DNA from: Desulfobacula sp.
GTDB lineage: Bacteria; Desulfobacterota; Desulfobacteria; Desulfobacterales; Desulfobacteraceae
Direction of reading: 5' to 3'
DNA length: 64,000 bases
Assembly: GCA_013792075.1 (NCBI GenBank)
Contig: VMSR01000072.1
Coordinates: forward strand, 17,866 to 81,865
Below, in pieces: positions 18,069 through 26,732 of the stretch (its first letter is position 1; every line of letters starts with the position of its first letter). The position numbers and the translations under genes were made by a program. Under the pieces are notes generated by a model. It did no database searches, was not told the DNA's origin, and saw only the letters and a list, made by a program, of their open reading frames with translations.

Positions 18069-18509
18069 ATGAAAATAATTTTGACAAAAAAGTCGAACAA
18101 ATACCGGATACCAGCTCTGCTGGTTTTTTTTATGGTTCTGGGAGTATCGTTCACAACAAGTGTCTGTCCACAGCAGGCAAACGGGACAATGGTGATGACC
18201 CAGGCGGTCATGTGCGAATCCATTGAAACGTTTAAACCCCTTAATCCGGCAGTGGTCTTTTCAATCTCCCAGGGAGAGGTTTATTGTTTTTCAAATTTCG
18301 ATCCGGTTGTTCAGAAAACAATTGTCTTTCACAAATGGTATAAACGGGATCAATTGATTTTTACCATGCAGTTGACCCTGATGCCGCCGAAATGGTCTTC
18401 TTTCAGCAGGATACAGCTCAGGGATGCGGATAAAGGTCCCTGGCGTGTTGAGATCCGCACTGCAGAGGACACCCTGTTACAAACCCTACGATTCAGCATA
18501 GTTGATTGA
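18069..18509 (+). CDS. exported DUF2914-domain protein
   Basis: A 146-residue protein with an N-terminal hydrophobic export segment (about 14-32) and a DUF2914 domain: MCESIETFKPLNP, GEVYCFSNF, FHKWYKRDQLIFTMQLTL and WRVEIRTAEDTLLQTLRF. The domain is a small beta-rich periplasmic module without a known function. It ends two bases before the diadenylate cyclase start, so the two are almost certainly cotranslated. No good Shine-Dalgarno sequence is seen. Confidence 0.75.
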   Translation: MKIILTKKSNKYRIPALLVFFMVLGVSFTTSVCPQQANGTMVMTQAVMCESIETFKPLNPAVVFSISQGEVYCFSNFDPVVQKTIVFHKWYKRDQLIFTMQLTLMPPKWSSFSRIQLRDADKGPWRVEIRTAEDTLLQTLRFSIVD

Positions 18510-18511
18510 CA

Positions 18512-19945
18512 ATGGAAGCTCTTTTTGATTTGTTCTCGGGATTTCGCTGGCAGGACGGACTGGATATCCTGCTGAACGCCTATATTTTATTTCGGCTCTA
18601 TGTGCTGTTCAGGGGAACCAATATTATCCGGGCCATCTTGACCATTTGCGTACTCTGGACCGTAAGCCAGGTCGCCGTTTCTTTGGGCCTTATCATAACC
18701 AACTGGGCAATGCAGGGCATTATTACCGTGGCTGCACTGATTGTCATCATTGTTTTCAGAAATGAGATCGCCAGCGTTCTCCAGACCAAAAACCTAAAAT
18801 CATTTTTATGGGGAATTCCCCGGTACCAATTTAATACCCCTTTGAATATCATTGTGGAAAGTGTCTACGAGCTGGCCCGAAAAAAAATAGGGGCCTTGAT
18901 CGTGCTGCCCCTAAAGCAGGGCATAGACAGTGTGGTTCAAGGCGGAATTCCCATAAGGGGAAGGCTGTCCCAGGAACTGCTGGTGAGTGTTTTCTGGTCC
19001 GACAATCCCCTCCATGACGGTGCCGCCATCCTGCAGGGGGAACGGATCATCAGCGCAGGAGTGATTCTCCCCCTGTCAAAAAGCAAGGACCTGCCCTCTT
19101 TTTTCGGAACCCGGCACAGGGCGGCATGCGGACTTGCAGAACTCACCGATGCCCTGGTAATTGTTGTGTCAGAAGAACGGGGAGAGATAACCCTGTTCAA
19201 GGAAAACCAAATCCATGGGGTCCACAACCGACTGGCCCTGGGAAAATTGCTCCAGGAACATGCCGGCGATGAGTCTGCCCCGAAAGGCATCCGAAACCAG
19301 GCCATAGAGCTTTTTGCAGCCGGATTGATCAGCCTTTTGTGTTTCACAGGAATATGGCTCAGTTTTTCAAAGGGAATGGAAACCCTTGCCACCTATGAAG
19401 TGCCGGTGGAATTTATAAAACCAGACCAGCGAATGGAAATCATCTCTTCTTCTGCTTCCAATATAAAATTGCAGATCAGCGGGGCAAGAACCTTGATCAA
19501 TGCGGTCAAACCCGAACAGATCAATATAAAACTAAATTTGCTCCAGTCTGTGGTCGGCACGAACAAATTGCCCGTCACCCGGGAAAACATCATGCTTCCC
19601 CCGGGGATACGGCTCAAAAAAATAGAGCCTTCCGTACTGGAGATCACCCTGGACGCCCTGGTTGAAAAAGAACTTTTCGTCCAGCCCCATTGGGTGGGCA
19701 CCTTGCCCAAGGGACTGATCATGACCCAGGCCAGGGTGATCCCCCAAAAAGTTCTGGTCACCGGCGGAGGGCTTGCATTAAAAGAGATTGCCACAATTTT
19801 TACCGAACAGCTTTCATTGAGTGACCTGACCGAACCGGGCACCATTGTTGCGATTCCGGTTCTGAAACCGGCATCCCTCAGGCTGAAAACAACAGAGACG
19901 ATCAGGGTCCACTACCTTATTTCAAAAAAGGCCGGCGCGCGTTAA
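18512..19945 (+). CDS. cdaA: diadenylate cyclase fused to YbbR domains (CdaA-CdaR fusion)
   Basis: Makes cyclic di-AMP from two ATP. The 477-residue protein has three N-terminal transmembrane helices (about 15-33, 38-58, 62-82), a cytoplasmic DAC domain with the catalytic motifs DNPLHDGAAIL (DGA at 169-171) and GTRHRAACGL (RHR at 201-203), then a fourth helix (about 264-284) and a C-terminal extracytoplasmic part (about 290-475) with two YbbR-like repeats. In Firmicutes the YbbR regulator CdaR is a separate protein. ATG at 18512 is used; an in-frame TTG lies at 18506. Its last four bases overlap the converging mqnB gene. Confidence 0.88.
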   Translation: MEALFDLFSGFRWQDGLDILLNAYILFRLYVLFRGTNIIRAILTICVLWTVSQVAVSLGLIITNWAMQGIITVAALIVIIVFRNEIASVLQTKNLKSFLWGIPRYQFNTPLNIIVESVYELARKKIGALIVLPLKQGIDSVVQGGIPIRGRLSQELLVSVFWSDNPLHDGAAILQGERIISAGVILPLSKSKDLPSFFGTRHRAACGLAELTDALVIVVSEERGEITLFKENQIHGVHNRLALGKLLQEHAGDESAPKGIRNQAIELFAAGLISLLCFTGIWLSFSKGMETLATYEVPVEFIKPDQRMEIISSSASNIKLQISGARTLINAVKPEQINIKLNLLQSVVGTNKLPVTRENIMLPPGIRLKKIEPSVLEITLDALVEKELFVQPHWVGTLPKGLIMTQARVIPQKVLVTGGGLALKEIATIFTEQLSLSDLTEPGTIVAIPVLKPASLRLKTTETIRVHYLISKKAGAR

Positions 19946-20664
19946 ATCGGATGGGTGAGGACCATGCGGCAGATCTGACAGATCCGCTCACAGGCCAGCG
20001 GAAAATCCCATTTACCCTTGTCCCGTTCCCCTACAAAATTTGAGACAGCCCGGATTTCAATGACAGGAACCTTATACAGGGCCGCCACATGAAAGGCGGC
20101 CGCCCCTTCCATGGCCTCCATGACAGGAGAAAAGCGATCATACAGTTTTTGGGCCTGGGCAAAGGAGGGGGTGATGGAGGAAACCGTAATAAAATTGCCC
20201 AGGGCAATGGCGCCGGCAACTTCCCGGCTGAAAAGCCCGCGATAGGGTTCTAAAAGCTTTGCATCAGCCGGGTAGATACCCTGGCGGGTTAAGGGCTGAC
20301 CGCAAATGAGCTCAAAGGGCAAGGGGGCATACTCTGGGGTGTCGCATCCCACCCCGGTATGGACATATTGCTCCCGGGCGGCAATACCGATATCCCCGAT
20401 ACCGAATCCGGATGGGGCAAAGACGCCGGCAATGCCGGTGTGGAGAATCATACTTGGCCTTTTCTGGGTAAGATAGACGGTCAGCGCATGGACTGTATTA
20501 AAAACCCCGGGTCCTGAAATCACACAATCAACAAATGTCTGACCCAGGACCCCGGAATACAGGGTCAAGTGGGATGGGGTCTTTTCCTTGACCAGTTGTG
20601 GATGACGATCCAAAAACAGGGCCATCTCAAATTGGGTGGCACAAAGGATCAGCAGCCGTGGCAT
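19942..20664 (-). CDS. mqnB: futalosine hydrolase
   Basis: Releases hypoxanthine from futalosine in the futalosine menaquinone pathway. The 240-residue protein belongs to the nucleoside phosphorylase superfamily, with ISGPGVFNTVHALT, the HTGIAGVF core and the MqnB-type C-terminal region MEGAAAFHVAALYKVP, IEIRAVSNFVGERDKGKWDF. An ATG at 20662-20664 is preceded in frame by GTG at 20668-20670; neither has a clear Shine-Dalgarno sequence. It is last in a minus-strand operon after aroQ. Confidence 0.88.
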   Translation of the reverse strand: MPRLLILCATQFEMALFLDRHPQLVKEKTPSHLTLYSGVLGQTFVDCVISGPGVFNTVHALTVYLTQKRPSMILHTGIAGVFAPSGFGIGDIGIAAREQYVHTGVGCDTPEYAPLPFELICGQPLTRQGIYPADAKLLEPYRGLFSREVAGAIALGNFITVSSITPSFAQAQKLYDRFSPVMEAMEGAAAFHVAALYKVPVIEIRAVSNFVGERDKGKWDFPLACERICQICRMVLTHPI

Positions 20665-20675
20665 GGTCACATCAC

Positions 20676-21140
20676 TTAGGCTTTTAACAATTGATGAACG
20701 GCAGCCAGGGCCATCTGATATCCGTAATGACCGAATCCGATGACATGGCCCGTGGCAATATCCGCCAGAAAGGATGTGTGACGGAAGGGCTCCCGCTTGT
20801 GAATATTGGACAAATGGACCTCCACAATGGGACAGGACAATAGGAGCAGCGCATCCCGCAATGCCACGGAGGTATGGGTCAGGGCACCGGGGTTGATGAT
20901 AATACCGGCGGGATTTTCTTCAAAAATTTTGTGAATTCTGTCCAGAATCACCCCTTCATGGTTGGACTGGAAAAAATCAAGTTCCAGGCCCAACGCCTTT
21001 GCGGCAGTTCCAAGCCCCCGATTGATCTCATCCAGGCCAAGGGATCCATACAGATGGGGTTCCCGTTTGCCCAGCATATTCAAATTCGGACCATTTATCA
21101 CATGGACCCGTGGTCCGGCCTCTTTTGTTTGCATGTTCAC
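20676..21140 (-). CDS. aroQ: 3-dehydroquinate dehydratase, type II
   Basis: Dehydrates 3-dehydroquinate to 3-dehydroshikimate in the shikimate pathway as a dodecamer. The 154-residue protein has the type II signatures INGPNLNMLGKREPHLYG (catalytic Arg and Tyr), FQSNHEG, IINPGALTHTSVALRDAL and VHLSNIHKREPFRHTS (catalytic His). Shikimate-pathway product chorismate also feeds the futalosine route encoded next door by mqnB. Confidence 0.95.
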   Translation of the reverse strand: MNMQTKEAGPRVHVINGPNLNMLGKREPHLYGSLGLDEINRGLGTAAKALGLELDFFQSNHEGVILDRIHKIFEENPAGIIINPGALTHTSVALRDALLLLSCPIVEVHLSNIHKREPFRHTSFLADIATGHVIGFGHYGYQMALAAVHQLLKA

Positions 21141-21208
21141 CTTAAGTTTTTTCCTTCCACTGCCCGGCTGGGTATCCTGAAAAATCAGCCGGGTGTTCCC
21201 GGCAGAAT

Positions 21209-21255
21209 ATCAACGGAAAAAGCCCTAAAATATTTTTATTGCTTTTCCCGTTGAT
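21209..21255 (-). terminator. strong hairpin after iorB, possible terminator or processing site
   Basis: ATCAACGG-AAAAAGC starting at 21209 pairs with GCTTTTCCCGTTGAT (21241-21255), 15 bp with one mismatch and a loop of about 17 nt. A second hairpin, CCCGGCTG / CAGCCGGG, lies between it and aroQ. There is no clean U-run on the minus strand after the main stem, so termination is uncertain. Confidence 0.4.
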
Positions 21256-21265
21256 CCTTCTGAAA

Positions 21266-21859
21266 TTAACGTGTCTTGGCCGCCTCAATCCCAAGTTCAA
21301 AGGCAACAAGATTCTTTTCAAGAAAGGAGGACTTGGTCCTTCGGCGGATGGCCTCAACCACATTTTCCTTTGTAAACCCCAAGGCCCCGGTCTGGATAAG
21401 GGCTCCCAAAAGCACAATATTGACGCTCATGGGGCTGCCGGCTTCCCTGGCAAGTTTCATGGCGTCAAAGGCGACAAGCCCTGCGGTCTTGGCCGCAAGC
21501 AGACGCTTGATTTCCGCCACCTCAGGATATGCCCCTTTGCCGATACCCACGGTAAAGGGCGGCAGGGTTGCGGTGTTGGTGATCACCATTGTTTTTTTGC
21601 TGCACCGCTTGATGGCGCGAAGGGTTTCGGCCGGTTCAAAGCCCAGGAGAATATCGGCTTCCCCGTCTGAAATGATCGAGCTTGTTGCATCCCCGAACAC
21701 AATGGCCGATTCCACCACACCACCGCGCTGGGCCATACCGTGTATCTCACTCATTCGTACCGGCACCCCTGAAATCAAAGCAGCTTCACCCAGCACCTTG
21801 GAAGCCAGAAGATTGCCTTGTCCGCCAACGGCTACAATTACAAGCCTGGTTGTTTCCAT
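21266..21859 (-). CDS. iorB: indolepyruvate ferredoxin oxidoreductase, beta subunit
   Basis: Gamma-type domain partner of IorA; together they oxidise indole-3-pyruvate and other aryl pyruvates to aryl-acetyl-CoA, reducing ferredoxin. The 197-residue protein has the motif VAVGGQGNLLASKVLGEAAL, VRMSEIHGMAQRGGVVES and the NTATLPPFTVGIGKG segment of the POR-gamma fold. It follows iorA by 26 bp. In anaerobes it serves aromatic amino acid breakdown or reverse synthesis. Confidence 0.93.
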   Translation of the reverse strand: METTRLVIVAVGGQGNLLASKVLGEAALISGVPVRMSEIHGMAQRGGVVESAIVFGDATSSIISDGEADILLGFEPAETLRAIKRCSKKTMVITNTATLPPFTVGIGKGAYPEVAEIKRLLAAKTAGLVAFDAMKLAREAGSPMSVNIVLLGALIQTGALGFTKENVVEAIRRRTKSSFLEKNLVAFELGIEAAKTR

Positions 21860-21885
21860 ATCTTTTTGGTATCCTTTTCTTAGGG

Positions 21886-23742
21886 TTATTTTTTCAAGGG
21901 CCTGATGGCATTTTCAGGACAGATCTGGGCGCAAAGGGCACAGCCCACACAGGTATCGGCATCAATTTTCACCCGGCCGTCCTCAATATAAAAAGAAGGG
22001 CAGGCAATGCCGTTGATACAGTCTTTGTGGTCTGTACATTTATCCGAGACCATGAAAGGCCTGGCCGTTTTCAATTTGATGCTCTTGGCAAAAAGAATAC
22101 AGGGTTCCTGGGATATGATTACGGAAACCCCTTTGAATGCAAGGGCCTCCTTGATAACCTCGATGCTCTTTTGCACCTTAAAGGGTTTGACGATGGATAC
22201 ATGTTCCACCCCCAGGGCCCGGACCAGGGTTTCAATGTTCACCCGGCCGTAGGTGTCAAGGCCAAACCGATTCATATCAACACCCGGATGGGGCTGGTGG
22301 CCGGTCATGGCCGTAATATCATTTTCAAGGATGACCAGGGTAAAATTATGACGGTTGAAAACCGCATTCACAAGACCTGTGATGCCCGAGTGGAAAAAGG
22401 TGGAGTCGCCTATAAACGAGACCACTTTCTGGTCGGTTGCCTGGCCGAAACCGCAGGCGGTACTGACCGAAGATCCCATGCAGATGACAAAATCACCCAT
22501 GTTCAGGGGAGGCAGAAACCCCAGGGTATAGCATCCGATGTCCGTGGGACAGATGATGTCCATTTCCATCTCTTTGGCCGCCCGCTTTATTTCGTAGAAG
22601 GTTGCCCTGTGTGAACATCCCGAACAAAGATTGGGAGGCCGCATGGCAATTTCCGGCACATCCGAGGTATCCATCCCCGGGGCCGGGGTATACGCAATGC
22701 CAAAATACTGGGCAATATTTTTCCGGACCATGGCCGGGTCATATTCAAACAGCCGGGAAAAAAGTTCCTTGGATTTGCCCTTTATGGGAATGACGATGGA
22801 AGCTTCCTGGCCAAAGGCTTTAACGGCTTCTTCCATGAAAGGCTCACCCTCTTCAATGACCAATACCTTGTCGCACTCGGCCAAAAAGCTTTTTATCAGG
22901 TGTTCCGGAAGGGGATTGGAAAATCCGATCCTCAAGATCCGGGTCTGATCTTCCATACCCAGATCTTTTACGGCATCTTCTGCATAATGGAAGCTCACCC
23001 CATTGGTGATGATGCCAAATTTGCCCTTGCCCTGGACAAAATTAAATTTGGAAGACTCGGCCAATTGACCTGCTTTTTCCAGCTTTTCCAGCAACTTGAC
23101 ATGGAGTCCGCGGGAAACATTGGGAACCGTAACACACCGATAGGGGTCCCGGATAAACCGGCCCTTTGTATGGGGTTTTTGTATATTGCCAAGGGTCACA
23201 AATGCGTTGGAGTGGTTGATCCGTGTGGTGGTCCTCAACAAAACGGGCTGGCCAAGGGCTTCCGACAGCTCAAAGGCTTCTTTTATCATCTCCTTTGCTT
23301 CTGCCACCGAAGAGGGTTCGAGCATGGGGAAACCGCCGAACTTTGCATAATACCGGTTGTCCTGCTCGTTCTGGCTGGAGAACATGGCCGGGTCATCTGC
23401 ACTCAAGATGACCATGCCGCCGGTGACCCCCACATAGGCCAGTGTCATCAGCGGATCAGCCGCTACGTTCACCCCAACATGCTTCATCATGCAAAAGGTA
23501 CGAAGACCGGAGTTTGCAGCCGCAGCCGCAACCTCCAGAGCCACCTTTTCATTGGTACTGTACTCAAAATACAGATCCGATTCTTGGGACATCTGGAAAA
23601 GATTCAGAGAGATTTCAGAAGAAGGGGTACCCGGATAGGTGGTGGCAAATGCCACGCCTGCCTCAATGGCGCCCCTTGCGATGGCTTCGTTCCCCAGGAG
23701 CATTATTTTCTCACCCGGGCTGTCATTTAAAAGTTTATGCAT
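21886..23742 (-). CDS. iorA: indolepyruvate ferredoxin oxidoreductase, alpha subunit
   Basis: Catalytic thiamine-diphosphate subunit, 618 residues, cytoplasmic. It has the N-terminal pyrimidine-binding domain (LGNEAIARGAIEAGVAFATTYPGTP), the ThDP-binding segment GDSTFFHSGITGLVNAVFNRHN, and a C-terminal ferredoxin domain with a complete [4Fe-4S] motif (CVGCALCAQICP) plus a second, irregular cysteine group (CTDHKDCINGIACPSF). AAGGAGAAC precedes the ATG. Normal full length for the family. Confidence 0.95.
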   Translation of the reverse strand: MHKLLNDSPGEKIMLLGNEAIARGAIEAGVAFATTYPGTPSSEISLNLFQMSQESDLYFEYSTNEKVALEVAAAAANSGLRTFCMMKHVGVNVAADPLMTLAYVGVTGGMVILSADDPAMFSSQNEQDNRYYAKFGGFPMLEPSSVAEAKEMIKEAFELSEALGQPVLLRTTTRINHSNAFVTLGNIQKPHTKGRFIRDPYRCVTVPNVSRGLHVKLLEKLEKAGQLAESSKFNFVQGKGKFGIITNGVSFHYAEDAVKDLGMEDQTRILRIGFSNPLPEHLIKSFLAECDKVLVIEEGEPFMEEAVKAFGQEASIVIPIKGKSKELFSRLFEYDPAMVRKNIAQYFGIAYTPAPGMDTSDVPEIAMRPPNLCSGCSHRATFYEIKRAAKEMEMDIICPTDIGCYTLGFLPPLNMGDFVICMGSSVSTACGFGQATDQKVVSFIGDSTFFHSGITGLVNAVFNRHNFTLVILENDITAMTGHQPHPGVDMNRFGLDTYGRVNIETLVRALGVEHVSIVKPFKVQKSIEVIKEALAFKGVSVIISQEPCILFAKSIKLKTARPFMVSDKCTDHKDCINGIACPSFYIEDGRVKIDADTCVGCALCAQICPENAIRPLKK

Positions 23743-23777
23743 TTGTTCTCCTTGATTTGAGACGTTTTACACGAGAC

Positions 23778-24077
23778 TTAAGCGTACAATTTTTCCGCAT
23801 CTTCAAGGGAGGAAGCGTATCCCTTGAATCCTTCCACATCTTCACAGGAGTTAATGGAACCACCGGCAAAAAAGCCTTCCACCATGGTTTTCTCACCATG
23901 GCGGATCAGTCCCATGAACAGGACAGAGACAAGACTGATATCGCCTTTCCCTTTTTCAACTGCAAATTCCAGGGGCGTTTTTGTCTTGTAAACTGCATAC
24001 AGGTTGTTTTGAACGGGCATAAGCTGAACAATCTCAGGGTGGTGGTGGTGAGAATGTTCGTTACAATTATTGCACAT
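23778..24077 (-). CDS. small His/Cys-rich hypothetical protein
   Basis: A 99-residue soluble protein that I do not recognise. The N-terminus carries a CxxC pair and a histidine run (MCNNCNEHSHHHHPEI), a likely metal-binding tail, followed by a hydrophilic alpha/beta region with a Gly-rich loop (EGFFAGGSINSCED). AAAGG lies nine bases before the ATG, and the gene fits tightly between the phosphoesterase and iorA genes on the same strand, which supports it as real. A metal-sensing or metal-delivery role would be conjecture. Confidence 0.6.
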   Translation of the reverse strand: MCNNCNEHSHHHHPEIVQLMPVQNNLYAVYKTKTPLEFAVEKGKGDISLVSVLFMGLIRHGEKTMVEGFFAGGSINSCEDVEGFKGYASSLEDAEKLYA

Positions 24078-24105
24078 GATCTTTGGCCTTTCTTTTATTT
24101 AAGGG

Positions 24106-24849
24106 TTAGTATCTGTTGCCGGCTTTTTTAAGCAGGAGCGCATACTGAATGGGAATACCGGCCTTTTTCATTTTTCTTATCACTTTGGGTATATCATAGG
24201 ACACAAACCGTGGCTCAATGGTATTCTCCACAGAATCCCATACAACATAGTTAGCTTCATTATAGCCGTCACGTGGCTGTCCAACACTACCGGTATTTAT
24301 AATATATTTATATTCTTTTGCAAGGAAAACTCTTGATTTTGTAAAGTTTTTCTTTTTCACCCCTCCTGGGACCATCTCGTAAACCATGAGTTCATGGGTA
24401 TGGCCCACAAAACAAATCTTCTCTTTCAGGGCGTCCATGGTGTGGAGAAGACAGGTTGTCTTTTCCTTGAAAATATACCGGTCCACAAGATCCGGGGGGG
24501 CTCCGTGTACAAATCGCGCACCATGGTGGACCAGAAAGAGGGGAAGGGTAGACAGATAGTCAATGGAAGCTTGTGACATCAATTGCCGGTTGATCATAAG
24601 GGCTTTTTTGGCCTGGGGATTAAAAGGCCTTAAAAAATTTTCATCCACCAGGGCCCGTTCATGGTTTCCCATGACCGAGAAAATTCGCTGCCGCTTTAAC
24701 GCCAGAATCACCTGTTCGGGTTCCGGTCCATACCCAATGTTATCTCCCAGGGATACCACCTGGTCAACACCGGCAATTGCAATGTCCGCCATTACAGCCG
24801 AAAATGCTTCCATATTGCTGTGTATGTCGGAAATAACAGCGATGCGCAT
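24106..24849 (-). CDS. calcineurin-like metallophosphoesterase
   Basis: A 247-residue cytoplasmic phosphoesterase of the YfcE/MJ0936 kind. Metal-binding motifs are in order: ISDIHSNMEA (DxH), SLGDNIGYGP (GD), VMGNHERAL (GNHE), FVHGAPPD and FVGHTHELM (GHTH). The stop codon of hslO overlaps the region just before the ATG, without a clear Shine-Dalgarno sequence, suggesting coupled translation. The physiological substrate is unknown; cyclic nucleotide or phosphodiester cleavage is usual for the family. Confidence 0.88.
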   Translation of the reverse strand: MRIAVISDIHSNMEAFSAVMADIAIAGVDQVVSLGDNIGYGPEPEQVILALKRQRIFSVMGNHERALVDENFLRPFNPQAKKALMINRQLMSQASIDYLSTLPLFLVHHGARFVHGAPPDLVDRYIFKEKTTCLLHTMDALKEKICFVGHTHELMVYEMVPGGVKKKNFTKSRVFLAKEYKYIINTGSVGQPRDGYNEANYVVWDSVENTIEPRFVSYDIPKVIRKMKKAGIPIQYALLLKKAGNRY

Positions 24850-24851
24850 GA

Positions 24852-25769
24852 TTAAAAGGACATCATATCATCTTTGGAAAATTGGTATAGTGTATTACAA
24901 TGATGGCACCTGGCTTCAACGGGGAAAGGCCCTTTTGCCCTTATCTCATCCATATCATGGGCTGACAGGTTTCTAAGATAGTCTTCCATTCTCTTCCGGG
25001 TACACCGGCAGAAAAATTCCACCCGGGAATTGTCCAGAAACCGAGGCGACAGGCTGGAGAACTCTTTTTCAATGAGCTGTTCAGGAGCGTCTCCCCTGGC
25101 AAAGGCTTCCCCCAGGGAATGAATCTGCTGGATCCTGTTTTCCGCCTCAATGACCTGTTCCGGCAAAACACCTGGCATGGCCTGGAGAAAAATACCGCCA
25201 GCACCGGTCACCTCCTCTTTCTCATTAAAAAACAGGCTCAGCTTGAAGCCCGTGGGAATCTGCTCGGATCTTAGGAAATAAGCGGCCAGATCCTCGGCAA
25301 TACTGCCGTGTTCCAGGGTGATCTGACCGGAATAGGGGTTTTTTGCATCCTCAAGATATTTGGTTATGGTTAAAAACCCGGCACCAAACAGGCTGGACAG
25401 AGATTTAATCTGCTTGGGGTCTTCCAGCAGGATCTCATTGGTTTTCAGGGATCCTTTGACCTCCCCAAAGGTATTGGCTTCCACATCCAGTCCCTGGGCA
25501 GGTCCTGAACACCGGATATTCATGCTGATCCTGTCCTTGCCCTTAAGGCTTGCACACATGAGGGTCGTGGCAATATAGGCCTGGCCCAGAACCAGTGTTT
25601 CCAGGGGCCCAAGTCCGTGGTTGGCCCGCATTTCATTGACCATCCGGGTGGTGTGGACCACCGCCCCCTTAATCATGCCGCCGGCCATGAGAAACCGATA
25701 CATCCGGTCTTTGGCAGCGGCTTTGAATTGCGCTTTTACATCTTTGTCAAAAATATCTTTTTTTATCAT
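24852..25769 (-). CDS. hslO: Hsp33 redox-regulated chaperonin
   Basis: Cytoplasmic holdase activated by oxidation of its zinc centre. The 305-residue protein has the Hsp33 core (RCSGPAQGLDVEANTFGEVKG, GHGSIAED-like EHGSIAEDLAAYF) and the C-terminal zinc-thiol domain with CxC (FFCRCTRKRM) and CxxC (EARCHHCNTLYQF). All four redox cysteines are present. It is the first gene of a minus-strand run that continues into the phosphoesterase. Confidence 0.95.
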   Translation of the reverse strand: MIKKDIFDKDVKAQFKAAAKDRMYRFLMAGGMIKGAVVHTTRMVNEMRANHGLGPLETLVLGQAYIATTLMCASLKGKDRISMNIRCSGPAQGLDVEANTFGEVKGSLKTNEILLEDPKQIKSLSSLFGAGFLTITKYLEDAKNPYSGQITLEHGSIAEDLAAYFLRSEQIPTGFKLSLFFNEKEEVTGAGGIFLQAMPGVLPEQVIEAENRIQQIHSLGEAFARGDAPEQLIEKEFSSLSPRFLDNSRVEFFCRCTRKRMEDYLRNLSAHDMDEIRAKGPFPVEARCHHCNTLYQFSKDDMMSF

Positions 25770-26031
25770 AATTGTGTTCGCCTTACGTATTTTTTATCCA
25801 CTTAAGTCTTTCTTATCCATAGGGTGATTTTTATCCGGCCAGAGGCAGGTGGTTAAACAATAGCATGGTTTCTATTATAAGCCCTTGTAACAGATTGTAA
25901 ACCATTGATATGCGTTCTTTTATCTTCAAGGATTTAACCGCTATACAGACAAAGAGAATAAGGGTATAAGAACTATTCTTAGACACCTTGCAGGGAATGC
26001 CTGCTATTTTAAAAATTCTATTTACCGGGAT

Positions 26032-26682
26032 ATGATTCCAATGACACACCTAAAAGAGTGTACACAATGCGGCACCTGCTGTGAAAAAGGAGGTCCTGCA
26101 TTGCACCACCAGGATCTGCCGTTAATAGAAAAAGGAAGCTTATCCGTTGAAGACCTCATCACCATCAGAAAGGGGGAGCTGGTCCATTATCCGGCCACAA
26201 ATACCATTAAACCGGCAAAAACAGAATTTCTAAAAATCAAGGGCACAAAAGGATCATGGGCCTGTACCTTTTACAATAAAACCAGCAGGAAATGCACCCG
26301 ATACGACAATCGCCCCCTTTCCTGCGGTGCCCTGAAGTGCTGGGATACAGAAGAAAGCCTCAAACTTGCCGGCAAAAACCTCGTTTCAAGGCTTGACGTG
26401 GTGAAAGAAAATGATCCCATGAGAGAACAGCTGATTGCCCATGAGTTGCTGTTTCCCCTGCCGGATCTGGAGGCCCTCTCCCGCCCCTCCAAAAAGAGGG
26501 TGAAAAAACTTGAGCAGATCTGTAACAAAGAGATTGCCCACCGCATAAAGGCTGTGGGTGAATTTCATCTTTCGGTTGCACAGGAAGTGTTTTATTTTGG
26601 ACGACCGATTTTTGGACTGCTGGCCCCCCTGGGATTTATTGTCAAGGAAGCCGGTACCGGCATAAAACTCCGGTTTAGATAA
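26032..26682 (+). CDS. YkgJ-family cysteine cluster protein
   Basis: A 216-residue protein with the N-terminal cysteine cluster CTQCGTCCEKGG, a second group further on (WACTFYNKTSRKCTRYDNRPLSC) and a basic C-terminal half. The CxxCxxCC-plus-C pattern defines the YkgJ (UPF0153/Fe-S cluster-like zinc or iron binding) family; function unknown. The start is uncertain between ATG 26032 (after a close CCGGGAT) and ATG 26041. It converges with comM across 50 bp. Confidence 0.78.
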   Translation: MIPMTHLKECTQCGTCCEKGGPALHHQDLPLIEKGSLSVEDLITIRKGELVHYPATNTIKPAKTEFLKIKGTKGSWACTFYNKTSRKCTRYDNRPLSCGALKCWDTEESLKLAGKNLVSRLDVVKENDPMREQLIAHELLFPLPDLEALSRPSKKRVKKLEQICNKEIAHRIKAVGEFHLSVAQEVFYFGRPIFGLLAPLGFIVKEAGTGIKLRFR

Positions 26683-26732
26683 GACGTCTCTTATAAATTT
26701 CCATTTTTTTCTCCATGGACTGCTCCTTGATA

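Noticed and set aside
21276..21905. 209-codon plus-strand frame over iorB
   Set aside because: Antisense shadow of a well-supported gene; several other long antisense frames (over queD, dnaJ, nadB, iorA, serS, pilQ) were dropped for the same reason.
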